From assembly GCF_013386585.1 (NCBI RefSeq), contig NZ_JACARO010000038.1:62001-126000 (forward strand): DNA of 64,000 bases. The letters are read 5' to 3'. Position 1 is the first letter of the stretch. Every line of letters starts with the position of its first letter. A program made the position numbers and the translations under genes. The notes beneath the pieces are model-generated. The model did not search any database. It saw only the letters and a program-made list of their open reading frames with translations, and was not told where the DNA came from. Below, piece after piece: positions 54,858 to 63,633 of this stretch. This DNA comes from Pseudomonas sp. P7548. Lineage in GTDB: Bacteria; Pseudomonadota; Gammaproteobacteria; Pseudomonadales; Pseudomonadaceae.

Positions 54858-57137
54858 ATGAGGTTCACACGGATTCATCTGGCACTCGTTGCCGCAAGCA
54901 TGGGCCATGGAATGGTCATGGCCGACACCAACGACAGCGACGTCGGGACGATTGGGGTTCAAGGCAAGGCCACGGCAGGTGGCGGCTACATGGTGCAGGA
55001 AGAAAGCATCAAGGGCCGCTCCACCGTGACCAAGGAAGCGCTGGATAAGCAGACCGCCACCGGTAACGCGATCGACAAGCTCAAGTACACCCCGGGCCTG
55101 AACATCTCCAGCGAAGACAACACCGGCCTGTCGGGTTTCCGCTTCACCATGCGCGGGCTCAACTCCGACCAGGTGGGGATGTCGGTGGACGGCATGCCGA
55201 TCAACGACTCCGGCAACTACGCGCTCTACTCCAACCTGCTGGGCGACCCGGAAAACATCGAGCAGATCTTCGTCACCCAAGGCTCGGCGGAAGCTGACGG
55301 CCCGCACATCGGTTCCAGCGGCGGCAACATCGGCATCGTGACCATTCGCCCGACCAAGGAAACCGGCGCGTTCGTCAAACAGGTCATGGGCAGCAACGCC
55401 ACCCGCAAGACCTTTGCCCGGCTCAACAGCGGCGAGATCAACGGCCTGAGCAACTGGCTGTCGGTGTCTCATACCGAAGGTGACATGTGGCGCGGCTCGG
55501 GCGCCGTGCGGGCGGACAAGGTGGAGTGGAACAGTTTCTTCGACGCCGGCAACGGCAACACCGCCAACCTGATCCTCAAGTACCACGAGCAGGACAACAA
55601 CAGCTACAGCCAGCTCACCAAGGGCCAGTTCCAGCAGAACGGCCGCAAGTACGACCCGTACCCTGCCACGCCGACCGTGGGCAGCAACGGCAAGGTCAAC
55701 AGCTACTACGCCCTGGCGCAGAACCCGTTCCAAACCTTCACGGGGGTGCTCAATACCCAATTCAAACTGGCTGACAACCTGGCGTTGTCGGTGATCCCGT
55801 ATTACTACTGGGGCAACGGCAGCGGCGTGGGCTCGAACAGCTACGCGCTGAACCGCGGCTCCAACGCGGGCGGCGTGTTCGACTTGAGCAACCTGCCGAC
55901 CGCGGCGCAGTACAACGCCGACGGTTCCTCAACCACCGGCGTGTACTACCGCCCTTCCCGCACCCAGACCTGGCGCCCGGGCATCACCACCAAGCTGAAC
56001 TGGGACCTGGAAGAACACAGCCTGCAATTCGGCTACTGGTATGAGCGTGCGCGCCAGAGCCAGACCCAACCGTTCATTGCCCTCAAGAGCAACGGCAAGC
56101 CAACCGACACCTGGCCAGACGGCAACGCCGTGGTCGATGCCAACGGCAACACCGTGCAGGGTCGCGACCGCTTCACCGTCACCCCGGCGCAAAAAGTCTG
56201 GGCCCAGGACACCTGGTACATCAACCCGGACTGGACCCTGGTGGTGGGCCTGGCCTACATGAACGTCGAGCGTGATGGCACCAACCATGGCAGCCTCACC
56301 GAGCAGGCCGAGAAGCGTAACCAGACCTACAACAAGCTGCTGCCCAACGTCGGCCTCAAGTACCAGCTCGACGAACGTGACCAGTTGTTCTACAGCCTGT
56401 CGCGCAACATGCGTATCCCGCAGAACTACGTGCTGTACGACAAAGGTGCCGGCTCCATCGACGCCAAGCCGGAAACCAGCTGGAACCACGAGTTGGGCTG
56501 GCGCTACACCGATGAAGACATGACCGTGGCCGCGACCTTGTTCTACATGCAGTTCAAGGATCGCCAGGTGTCGTCCAAAGACATCAACGGCGACTTCGCC
56601 GACATCAACGCCGGTGCCGTCAACAACAGCGGCCTGGAGCTGGAATGGAGCGGCCTGCTGCCGAACCACTTCAACTACTACACCTCCTACACCTACACCA
56701 AGGCCGAGCAACAAGATGACCTGACCGTCTACAACGCCGGCAAGGCCATCCTGTTGCCCACCAGTGGCAAGCAGTTCGCCAACGTGCCGAAAAACATGCT
56801 GGCCGCCAACATCGGCTACGACGATGGGCGCTTCTACGGCACCTTCGGCGGCAAGTACACCAGCAAGCTCTACGGCGACCTGACCAACGACGAGGCGATC
56901 TCCGGGCGCACCGTCTTCAACGCCGGCGCCGGTATCTACCTGCCGGTGGACAAGAAGGTGGTCAAGGACGCGACTCTGCGCCTGAACGTCGACAACCTGT
57001 TCGACAAGAAGTACCTGGACGGCGTGTACACCACCAAGACCAACTCGGCCACCTACGGCGGTTTCCGCGACGGCGACCCGGCGTACATCGTGGGCCTGGA
57101 ACGCACCGTGACGGTTTCCCTGGAAGCCAATTTCTAA
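54858..57137 (+). CDS. TonB-dependent outer-membrane receptor
   Basis: 759 residues. A signal peptide ends near VMA. A likely TonB box follows (DVGTIGVQG), then the plug (residues about 55-165, with GFRFTMRGLNSDQVGMSVDG) and a 22-strand barrel ending in the aromatic C-terminus VTVSLEANF. It lies between tonB and exbB, so the operon brings its own energising complex. The substrate is unknown. No siderophore-specific feature is seen; the nearby phospholipase D and PhoD suggest a phosphorus source as one possibility (inference). Confidence 0.9.
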   Translation: MRFTRIHLALVAASMGHGMVMADTNDSDVGTIGVQGKATAGGGYMVQEESIKGRSTVTKEALDKQTATGNAIDKLKYTPGLNISSEDNTGLSGFRFTMRGLNSDQVGMSVDGMPINDSGNYALYSNLLGDPENIEQIFVTQGSAEADGPHIGSSGGNIGIVTIRPTKETGAFVKQVMGSNATRKTFARLNSGEINGLSNWLSVSHTEGDMWRGSGAVRADKVEWNSFFDAGNGNTANLILKYHEQDNNSYSQLTKGQFQQNGRKYDPYPATPTVGSNGKVNSYYALAQNPFQTFTGVLNTQFKLADNLALSVIPYYYWGNGSGVGSNSYALNRGSNAGGVFDLSNLPTAAQYNADGSSTTGVYYRPSRTQTWRPGITTKLNWDLEEHSLQFGYWYERARQSQTQPFIALKSNGKPTDTWPDGNAVVDANGNTVQGRDRFTVTPAQKVWAQDTWYINPDWTLVVGLAYMNVERDGTNHGSLTEQAEKRNQTYNKLLPNVGLKYQLDERDQLFYSLSRNMRIPQNYVLYDKGAGSIDAKPETSWNHELGWRYTDEDMTVAATLFYMQFKDRQVSSKDINGDFADINAGAVNNSGLELEWSGLLPNHFNYYTSYTYTKAEQQDDLTVYNAGKAILLPTSGKQFANVPKNMLAANIGYDDGRFYGTFGGKYTSKLYGDLTNDEAISGRTVFNAGAGIYLPVDKKVVKDATLRLNVDNLFDKKYLDGVYTTKTNSATYGGFRDGDPAYIVGLERTVTVSLEANF

Positions 57138-57154
57138 CTGCGAGGTAAGTGAAC

Positions 57155-57802
57155 ATGGACATGAATGTGCTCCACGACATCACGTTTTATGTGATGTATG
57201 CCGCGATGGCCATCGCGATCTTTATCACCATCGAACGCGGGATTTTCTTCGCCTATGTGCGCCGTCAAGCGCGCGCCTTGACCGAGGTGCTGGGCCCCAA
57301 CGTGCACAGCGAACGCGACCTGCCGGAAAGCTTGACCCGTCGCGACAGCCTGCCGTTGACCATGGTGCGGCCGGTGCTGGCGCAAAAAGCCAGCCACGGC
57401 TCGCGCAAGGACCTGGATGACGTGATCGAAACCCAGTACCTGACCACCCGTGCGCCATTGGCCCGCAGCCTGTGGATCATCGAGACCATCACCACCGCCG
57501 CCCCGCTGCTGGGCTTGCTCGGGACCATCCTGGGCATCATCGACACCTTCAAGGCACTGGCCAGTGCCGGCGTGTCCGACCCGGGCCAGATCTCCGGTGG
57601 TATCGGTACGGCCTTGTTCGCCACCGGCCTGGGGATCGCCATCGCGCTGTTCTGCGTGGTGTTTCACAACTTCTTCCAGGACAGCCTGGAGCGCATCAAC
57701 GACCAGCTGAAAATCCTGCTGATCCGCGCAGCCACCGGTGCCCGTGTGCAGGGTGAAGTCCCACACCTGGTACCGACCCCGCTGCACAGCCGCACCGCGT
57801 AA
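57155..57802 (+). CDS. exbB: ExbB/MotA-TolQ-family proton channel protein
   Basis: 215 residues from ATG 57155, with GAGG upstream. The expected three helices are present: residues 8-28, about 110-130 (APLLGLLGTILGIIDTFKAL) and about 145-165 (GIGTALFATGLGIAIALFCVV). A cytoplasmic domain lies between helices 1 and 2. The gene order, with exbB after the receptor and away from exbD, is less common than exbB-exbD-tonB. A strong terminator follows the stop. Confidence 0.9.
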   Translation: MDMNVLHDITFYVMYAAMAIAIFITIERGIFFAYVRRQARALTEVLGPNVHSERDLPESLTRRDSLPLTMVRPVLAQKASHGSRKDLDDVIETQYLTTRAPLARSLWIIETITTAAPLLGLLGTILGIIDTFKALASAGVSDPGQISGGIGTALFATGLGIAIALFCVVFHNFFQDSLERINDQLKILLIRAATGARVQGEVPHLVPTPLHSRTA

Positions 57803-57809
57803 TGGTTCG

Positions 57810-57839
57810 GGCGGGCGCGCAATGCGCCCGCCATTTTTT
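57810..57839 (+). terminator. Rho-independent terminator after exbB
   Basis: Nine-base perfect stem GGCGGGCGC / GCGCCCGCC with a five-base loop followed by a T6 run. It separates the TonB operon from the phospholipase D gene 15 bases later, so the latter may rely on read-through or its own promoter. Confidence 0.85.
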
Positions 57840-57853
57840 ACGAAGAGATCCCT

Positions 57854-59071
57854 ATGCCCATTCCCTTGAAATTGCGTATCGCAGGCCTTGCCGGTTTGCT
57901 CCTCAGTCCGCTTGCCCAGGCGGACTTTTCAATTGCGGGTTTTGAACTGGTGCACACCGTGCCCGTGGACACCGCGCTGGGTACCGCCGATTTGCGTCAA
58001 CCGGGACCGGTGTGGATCGAGCTGTTCGACGGCGCAAAAACCTCCATCGACATCGGCCAGTTCTACGCGGCCGATCACCCAGGTTCGGTGATGGACAAGG
58101 TGATCGAACACCTGGAAGCCGCAGGCAAACGCGGTGTGAAGATTCGCTTTTTGCTGGAAGAAAAAGGCATCAAGTTGTCGGAAGCCTCCACCCTGGAACG
58201 CTTGCGCGCAATCCCCAACCTGACCTTCCGCGTACTGCCTTACGGGCAACTGAGCGGCGGCATCATCCACGCCAAGTACATGGTGGTGGATGGCAAGCAG
58301 GCGTTCATCGGCAGCCAGAATTTCGACTGGCGCTCACTGGAGCACATCCACGAAACCGGGCTGCGCATCAGCGACGCCAGCGTGGTCGGCCAGGTGCAGG
58401 CCATATTCAACCAAGACTGGAACGCCCAGGCCGCCCTGGCAGCGCACAAGCCCGTACCGCTGCCGGCAAAAGGCGCAGAGCCTGCGCGCACCGGCAACTA
58501 CCTGGTCGCCAGCCCGCAACGCTACAACCCGCCGGGCGTGGGTGACTCACAGCTGGAACTGCCACGCTTACTGGGCGAGGCGAAAAAAGAAGTGCGTGTG
58601 CAATTGCTCGACTATGCACCGCTGTCCTACGGACCTGACCGGACACGTCCGTACTACGCAGTGATCGATAATGCCGTGCGCGCTGCTGCGGCGCGGGGGG
58701 TGGCGATCAAGCTGATGGTGTCCAACTGGAACACCGACAAGCTGGAACTGCCCTACCTCAAAAGCCTGGCCGTGCTGCCTAACGTGCAGATCAAAATCGT
58801 CACCCTGCCCGAAGCCAAGCAAGGGTTTATCCCCTATGCACGGGTGATCCACAGCAAGACGATGGAGATCGATGGGCAAGTGGCGTGGGTGGGCACCAGT
58901 AACTGGCTGGGTGGTTATCTGGATAACTCGCGCAACCTGGAAGTGGTGATGCGCAGCGAGGCGATGGCCAAGCGTGTCGGGGAATTACACGAGCAATTGT
59001 GGGATGGCCCCTACGCTAGAGCCTTGAACGTGACCGAGGAGTACCCAGAGCCCCATCCTGGCCAGCATTGA
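57854..59071 (+). CDS. Periplasmic phospholipase D-family protein
   Basis: 405 residues with a signal peptide ending near AQA (about residue 23). Both HxKxxxxD (HKD) motifs of the PLD superfamily are intact: HAKYMVVDGKQAFIGSQN and HSKTMEIDGQVAWVGTSN, each followed by the conserved GS/GT-x-N. It should hydrolyse or transfer phosphodiesters, with phospholipids or cardiolipin-like lipids the usual substrates, in the periplasm or outside the cell. It follows the exbB terminator closely and may supply the substrate taken up by the neighbouring TonB receptor. Confidence 0.88.
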   Translation: MPIPLKLRIAGLAGLLLSPLAQADFSIAGFELVHTVPVDTALGTADLRQPGPVWIELFDGAKTSIDIGQFYAADHPGSVMDKVIEHLEAAGKRGVKIRFLLEEKGIKLSEASTLERLRAIPNLTFRVLPYGQLSGGIIHAKYMVVDGKQAFIGSQNFDWRSLEHIHETGLRISDASVVGQVQAIFNQDWNAQAALAAHKPVPLPAKGAEPARTGNYLVASPQRYNPPGVGDSQLELPRLLGEAKKEVRVQLLDYAPLSYGPDRTRPYYAVIDNAVRAAAARGVAIKLMVSNWNTDKLELPYLKSLAVLPNVQIKIVTLPEAKQGFIPYARVIHSKTMEIDGQVAWVGTSNWLGGYLDNSRNLEVVMRSEAMAKRVGELHEQLWDGPYARALNVTEEYPEPHPGQH

Positions 59072-59166
59072 CCAAGAACACCTGACTAATGGTAGTGTGT
59101 GGAAATGTTTCTGACAGATTAATCAGAAATTTCCCACTCACCATCTGCAAAGGAATGCATCTTTCC

Positions 59167-60906
59167 ATGCACTTTCCACTCAAAAAACTGGTGGCGGCTA
59201 CCCTGTTCGCGGCCAGCCTGTCGACTCTGTCCAACGCGGCCTTTGCCAACATTACCCCAGAGCAAAGCGCGCAGATTCTGCAGCAGTTCAACGAAACATC
59301 GGTCAGCGATTTTCGCGGTTTCCTCGGCGCCCTGACCAAGGGCGACTTAGGAAAAACCAGCGACGTGGGCCCGGCAATCAATGGGTTCCTCGGCAACCAG
59401 ACGCTGAACGCCGACCAGCAGAACGAAATCAACCGCCTGCTGGGCATCTACACGCGGGTGAAGTACGGCAAGGCCGCGACCGAAACCCTGCGCGAGCTGG
59501 TGGAAATCCCCACGTTCAACATTGAAGGCGTGCCGCAGTACAAGAACCCGGAATTCCTCAAGATCGCCGCCAAGATCCAGGACCTGGCAAAGGCCTTCAA
59601 CCTGAACTTCCGCAACATCGACAACCGCGTGTACGAAATCTCCCTGGAAGGCAGCGGCGATGAAGTGGTGGGCATCCACGCCCATGCCGATGTGGTGCCG
59701 GTGACGCCGGAGAACTGGGTGCTCAAAGACGGCACCAAGCTCGACCCGTTCAAGGTCACGCTGATCGGCGACCGCATGTATGGCCGTGGCACCGAGGATG
59801 ACAAGAACGGCATCGTGGTGGCGATGTACGCCATGAAGGTGATCAAGGAAGAAAAGCTGCCGCTGGCGCGCACCTTCAAACTGCTGGTGGACACCACCGA
59901 AGAAACCAACGGCGACGCGATTCCCTACTACTTCGAACACAACCCGACGCCGCAGTACAACCTGGCGCTGGACGGCGGTTACCCGGTGGTCATCGCCGAA
60001 AAAGGCTACGGCACGGTCATGGCGACCTTCCCGGTGCGCAAAGGCGAAGGCAAAGGCGCAGAAATCATTTCGATGACCGGCGGCATGGCCACCAACCAGA
60101 TTCCATCGGCGTCGGTGGCGACCCTGCTCAGCGATAAGCCGGCCGAGCTGGCTGCCAACCTGCAAAAGGCCGGCGCTGAGTATGCAAAGCGCAATGGCGG
60201 CAACTTCCAGGTCGACGCCAAAGTGGTCGACAAGGAGGTCAAACTGACGGTCACGGGCGTCTCGGCGCACTCTTCGGAACCGGAAGCCGGCGTCAACCCT
60301 GTCGCGCGAATGCTGGGCCTGATCCATAGCCTTGAGGGCAAGGTGGCACTCAAGCACAACCACATCACCGATGCGGCGCACTATGCCGCCGACAACTGGG
60401 GCCTGGACTACCTGGGCAATAAACTAGGCGTGGGTTTCTCCGATGCCTTCATGGGGCCGCTGACCGCGTCGCTGACGTTTGTGGGCCAGGATGACAAAGG
60501 CTTCAAGCTGGCGGTCAACCTGCGTGTGCCGAAGGGCAAGTCACCGGAAAAACTCAAGGCCGAAATTGCAGACAAACTCAGTGCCTGGGACAAGAAAACC
60601 AAAGTGAAGGTGGGCTTCACCTACTCCGTCGCCGAGCCGATGTATCGCAACCCGGAAGGCGAATGGGTGAAGGCCTTGTTGGCAGTGGCCAGCGAGAACC
60701 TGGGCATGAAGCACGAATTTGGCACCTCGGCCGGTGCAACCTCCGTGCATGAGCTGCCCAACGGCGTGCAGTTTGGCCTGGCGCGCCCAGAAGTGAAGTA
60801 CACCGGGCACACCGACAGCGAGTTCAAGACCGTCGACCAGTTCCTGCTGGACCTGCAGATTGTCACCGAGATGATGGGCCGTGTCGGGCAGTTGCCAAAG
60901 CTCTGA
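59167..60906 (+). CDS. Secreted M20-family dipeptidase/aminoacylase-like metallopeptidase
   Basis: 579 residues. The ATG at 59167 gives a signal peptide (LKKLVAATLFAASLSTLSNA) and has AAAGGA upstream. The two-zinc M20 site is visible in order: GIHAHADVVPV, GRGTEDDKNGIV, DTTEETNG, and a late GHTDSEF histidine. The dimerisation domain includes GVSAHSSEPEAGVNP. It resembles Sapep/PepV-type dipeptidases. Export to the periplasm suggests peptide scavenging. A strong terminator follows. Confidence 0.88.
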   Translation: MHFPLKKLVAATLFAASLSTLSNAAFANITPEQSAQILQQFNETSVSDFRGFLGALTKGDLGKTSDVGPAINGFLGNQTLNADQQNEINRLLGIYTRVKYGKAATETLRELVEIPTFNIEGVPQYKNPEFLKIAAKIQDLAKAFNLNFRNIDNRVYEISLEGSGDEVVGIHAHADVVPVTPENWVLKDGTKLDPFKVTLIGDRMYGRGTEDDKNGIVVAMYAMKVIKEEKLPLARTFKLLVDTTEETNGDAIPYYFEHNPTPQYNLALDGGYPVVIAEKGYGTVMATFPVRKGEGKGAEIISMTGGMATNQIPSASVATLLSDKPAELAANLQKAGAEYAKRNGGNFQVDAKVVDKEVKLTVTGVSAHSSEPEAGVNPVARMLGLIHSLEGKVALKHNHITDAAHYAADNWGLDYLGNKLGVGFSDAFMGPLTASLTFVGQDDKGFKLAVNLRVPKGKSPEKLKAEIADKLSAWDKKTKVKVGFTYSVAEPMYRNPEGEWVKALLAVASENLGMKHEFGTSAGATSVHELPNGVQFGLARPEVKYTGHTDSEFKTVDQFLLDLQIVTEMMGRVGQLPKL

Positions 60907-60921
60907 TCACGCGATGAAAAC

Positions 60922-60951
60922 AAAAAGCCCGCCATGATGGCGGGCTTTTTT
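60922..60951 (+). terminator. Rho-independent terminator
   Basis: AAAAAGCCCGCCA - TGA - TGGCGGGCTTTTTT, 16 bases after the peptidase stop. The A-run on the other side makes it work in both directions for the small convergent gene at 60962. Confidence 0.9.
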
Positions 60952-60961
60952 GTTGGAAGGA

Positions 60962-61207
60962 TCAGTTGGGTGCGAGACCGCCCCGCTCCACCAGCGCCAG
61001 CTCGGGGAATTCGAACAACAAGGCTTTATTGCCCCGGCCGATATGTTCCATCACGGCCAAGGTGATGTATTCGCGCACCATCCCGGTGGAAACGAAATAC
61101 ATGGCCCAGGCCTGCTCAGGTGTGCAGTGCCCAATCTGTTCCTCTATTTCCTTGTAGGCTTTGTAGTCGTCCGGCTCCAAGCCGCGTGGGCAATCGCCTC
61201 GGCGCAT
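60962..61207 (-). CDS. Small conserved-looking hypothetical protein
   Basis: 81 residues from ATG 61207, preceded by GGGAGGGAAG, a strong ribosome-binding site; the longer open frame upstream overlaps the next gene and is not credible. The sequence is soluble, with a helical LEPDDYKAYKEIEEQIG and AMYFVSTGMVREYITLAVME, and two cysteines (DCPRG and IGHCTPE). No family is recognised. It lies 53 bases downstream of the binding-protein gene on the same strand and may share its transcript. Confidence 0.65.
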   Translation of the reverse strand: MRRGDCPRGLEPDDYKAYKEIEEQIGHCTPEQAWAMYFVSTGMVREYITLAVMEHIGRGNKALLFEFPELALVERGGLAPN

Positions 61208-61260
61208 GATTCTTCCCTCCCTGGAATGTCTTGAAGCCGGCACAGCGTGTGAAACGCAGA

Positions 61261-62364
61261 TCAGGTGCCGCTTTTTACCTTGGTCCAGACACGCGTGCGG
61301 ATGCGCTCCAACTTCGAGGGCAAGGGCTCCAGTGGAACGAGCTCGGCGATGGTCTTTTTGTCTGGGTAGATCCACGGGTTGTCGCGCAGCTTCTGCTCGA
61401 CGAACTCGGTGGCGTCCTTGTTGGCGTTGGGGTACAGCGTGTGGTTCGAGCTCTTGGCAATCACTTGCGGCTCAAGCATGTAGTTGATGAAAGCCATGCC
61501 TTGCTTGGCGTGCGGGGCATCCTTGAGCAGCACGAAGTTCTCCGACCAGACCAGGCCGCCTTCGCGAGGCAGGCTGTAGGCGATGGTGCGGCCGGTGTTG
61601 TTCTTCTCGTTGAGGGCTTGCGCCGCCAGCGCGCCGTTGGCCCAGCCGACGACGGCGCAAATGTTGCCGTCCGCCAGGTCGGCATCGATGCGCGATGAGT
61701 CGAAGTAGACGATGTAAGGGCGGATTTTCAGCAGCAGTGCCTGGGCCTTCTGATAGTCCTCAGGGTTCTGGCTGTTGCTGGGCAGCCCCAGGTAATGCAG
61801 GGCGATCGAAATGATCTCGCTCGGCGAGTCGAGCATGGCCACGCCACACGACTTGAGCTTGCTGATGTTTTCCTCTTTGAAGATCAGGTCCCAGCTGTTC
61901 ACCGGCGCGTTCTCGCCCAGTGCGGCCTTGACCTTGTCGACGTCATAACCGATGCCGGTGGTGCCCCACAGGTAGGGCACGGCGTAGAGATTGCCGGGGT
62001 CGTTCGCCGCCAGCAGGTTGAGCATGTCGGGGTCGATATGGGAATAGTTGCTCAGCTGCTTGCGGTCCAGCGGCTGGAGGACGCCGGCCTTGATCAGGCC
62101 TGGCAAGGTATTGGAGGTGGCAACGACGACGTCGTACCCGGTGCGTCCGGCCATGACTTTGCTTTGCATGATCTCGGCGCTGTCGAACGGATCCATGTGC
62201 AGCCGTGAACCGGTCTTCTGCTCGAACTGCTTTGGGGTTTCCGGGGCGAGAAGGCCGAACCAGTTATACAGGTACACCCCAGGCGCTGCAGCCTGTGTCG
62301 CCGTACTGGTGCCAACAGCAAGGAGCGAGGCCAAAAAAATGGCTCGCAAATGTGATTTACTCAT
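61261..62364 (-). CDS. Polyamine-type ABC substrate-binding protein (PotF/SpuE-like)
   Basis: 367 residues from ATG 62364, with a signal peptide ending TQAAA. The mature protein starts GVYLYNWFG and has KFEQKTG-like and VVVATSNTLPGLIKAGVLQPLDR segments, as in spermidine/putrescine-binding proteins. The fold also has YLWGTTGIGYD and DSSRIDADLADGNICAVVGW. No permease or ATPase genes adjoin it, so it may deliver ligand to an ABC system encoded elsewhere or act as a sensor partner. The LuxR gene is divergent from it across 138 bases, suggesting regulation in response to polyamines (inference). Confidence 0.87.
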   Translation of the reverse strand: MSKSHLRAIFLASLLAVGTSTATQAAAPGVYLYNWFGLLAPETPKQFEQKTGSRLHMDPFDSAEIMQSKVMAGRTGYDVVVATSNTLPGLIKAGVLQPLDRKQLSNYSHIDPDMLNLLAANDPGNLYAVPYLWGTTGIGYDVDKVKAALGENAPVNSWDLIFKEENISKLKSCGVAMLDSPSEIISIALHYLGLPSNSQNPEDYQKAQALLLKIRPYIVYFDSSRIDADLADGNICAVVGWANGALAAQALNEKNNTGRTIAYSLPREGGLVWSENFVLLKDAPHAKQGMAFINYMLEPQVIAKSSNHTLYPNANKDATEFVEQKLRDNPWIYPDKKTIAELVPLEPLPSKLERIRTRVWTKVKSGT

Positions 62365-62502
62365 ATGACTATCCTTGTCAAAACGATAGGCCCTCATGGC
62401 CTTCATTCGCTCGCTGGTGAATATACCGGGCATCGTTGAATAGTAAATACCTACAAATACTTACCTTTGACCTGAAAATCCCTAACCCTAAAGGGGTAGA
62501 AA

Positions 62503-63294
62503 ATGTCGCTCGACCTTCATAACCTGGCCTGGCATCGATCAGCGGGGAAGCTGATCATGCAGTTGAATCGCCCAGCCTTCTGGAGCTCGCTGATTCGCGT
62601 ACTGAATGAATATGTGCAGATCGATAACTGGGTGGTCGTGGTGTTCAGCGACCAGCAAGTGCAAGTCATCAGCCTGCCGGAAGTGGTGGACTCCGAAGAA
62701 ATCGATGCCTTTATTCATCGCTATATAAAAGGGCTGTACCTGCTGGATCCGTTTTATATCGCCAACCGGGAAAACCCGCAGACCGGCTTTTTTCACCTGC
62801 TGGACATCGCGCCGGAACACTTCCTGACCACCGAGTACTACCACCAGTATTTCGCGCAATACATCACCGTCGATGAAGCGCAGTACAACGTGCAGCTCGA
62901 CGCCGACCGGACGCTGTGCATTTCGCTGGGCAGCAACGTACGCTTCACCCAGGAGCAGATCACGATCCTGGACATCATCAAGCCGTGGGTCACGGCCTTG
63001 ATGCATCAGCGCATGAGTTTTGAAAGCGAAGTGGAAAAAAACCTCAGCGAGCCACCGGCGTGGTCGGAAACCATTGTGCAGTTGGGCACGCAGATCACCG
63101 CCCGCGAAAAGGATGTGCTCAAGTTGCTGTTGAGCGGTTTCTCCAACAAGGAGATTGCTGGCAAGTTGTCGCTGTCGGCGGAAACCATCAAGGTTCATCG
63201 GCGCAATATCTACAACAAGCTGAACATCAAGTCGCAGTCCGAGTTGTTTGCCCGGTTCTTCATGCCCAAGCAAGAAACCCATGTGCTGAATTGA
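62503..63294 (+). CDS. LuxR-family transcriptional regulator
   Basis: 263 residues. The N-terminal about 170 residues are a putative sensory domain without autoinducer-binding hallmarks. The C-terminal GerE/LuxR helix-turn-helix is clear (ITAREKDVLKLLLSGFSNKE, EIAGKLSLSAETIKVHRRNI). It is divergent from the polyamine-binding-protein gene, its most likely target. Solo LuxR proteins next to polyamine or amine uptake genes are common in pseudomonads. A strong terminator follows. Confidence 0.87.
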   Translation: MSLDLHNLAWHRSAGKLIMQLNRPAFWSSLIRVLNEYVQIDNWVVVVFSDQQVQVISLPEVVDSEEIDAFIHRYIKGLYLLDPFYIANRENPQTGFFHLLDIAPEHFLTTEYYHQYFAQYITVDEAQYNVQLDADRTLCISLGSNVRFTQEQITILDIIKPWVTALMHQRMSFESEVEKNLSEPPAWSETIVQLGTQITAREKDVLKLLLSGFSNKEIAGKLSLSAETIKVHRRNIYNKLNIKSQSELFARFFMPKQETHVLN

Positions 63295-63336
63295 GTTCGG
63301 CGGCCCTGGGCCGCCGAAGCAATAAAACGCGCAAAC

Positions 63337-63369
63337 AAAAACGCCGATCATCTCTGATCGGCGTTTTTG
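63337..63369 (+). terminator. Rho-independent terminator after the LuxR gene
   Basis: AAAAACGCCGATCA - TCTC - TGATCGGCGTTTTT: a perfect stem with flanking A and T runs, 42 bases after the LuxR stop. Confidence 0.9.
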
Positions 63370-63378
63370 TTGAATATG

Positions 63379-63396
63379 GAGCGGGAAACGAGTCAT
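63379..63396 (-). other. Putative attachment-site core (tRNA-Gly 3' end)
   Basis: The minus strand reads GACTCGTTTCCCGCTCCA. As I recall it, the last 18 bases of bacterial tRNA-Gly(GCC) genes, used by ICEclc-type integrases, are GTCTCGTTTCCCGCTCCA, so 17 of 18 match. No tRNA body is attached. This is the expected footprint at the far end of an element integrated in a tRNA-Gly gene. The partial arsH gene to the right would be its cargo. From 63397 to 63633 nothing else is recognised. Confidence 0.55.
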
Positions 63397-63633
63397 GCAC
63401 TAGAGCGATAAGTCTCTGTTTCCCAATCACTTTCTCCGCTGTGGTGAGCAGCGAAGGCCTGAATTATAGCCTTGTTTTTCGCCCTCGGCAACAAAGTTCA
63501 TCCAACGACTTCCATTGAAGTCCAAGGACTGCTCTTTTCGCAGTCGCACCGCCCTACGATGCTGTCGCGATGCAATGGGGCCTCCAGTGGCCAAGGCCGT
63601 CGTGCGGCGATAGGCGAATGGAATCAGGGGTTA

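Noticed and set aside
54612..55760. Long minus-strand frame opposite tonB and the receptor
   Set aside because: Antisense to well-supported genes and without recognisable domains.
59347..60381. 344-codon minus-strand frame
   Set aside because: Antisense shadow of the M20 peptidase.
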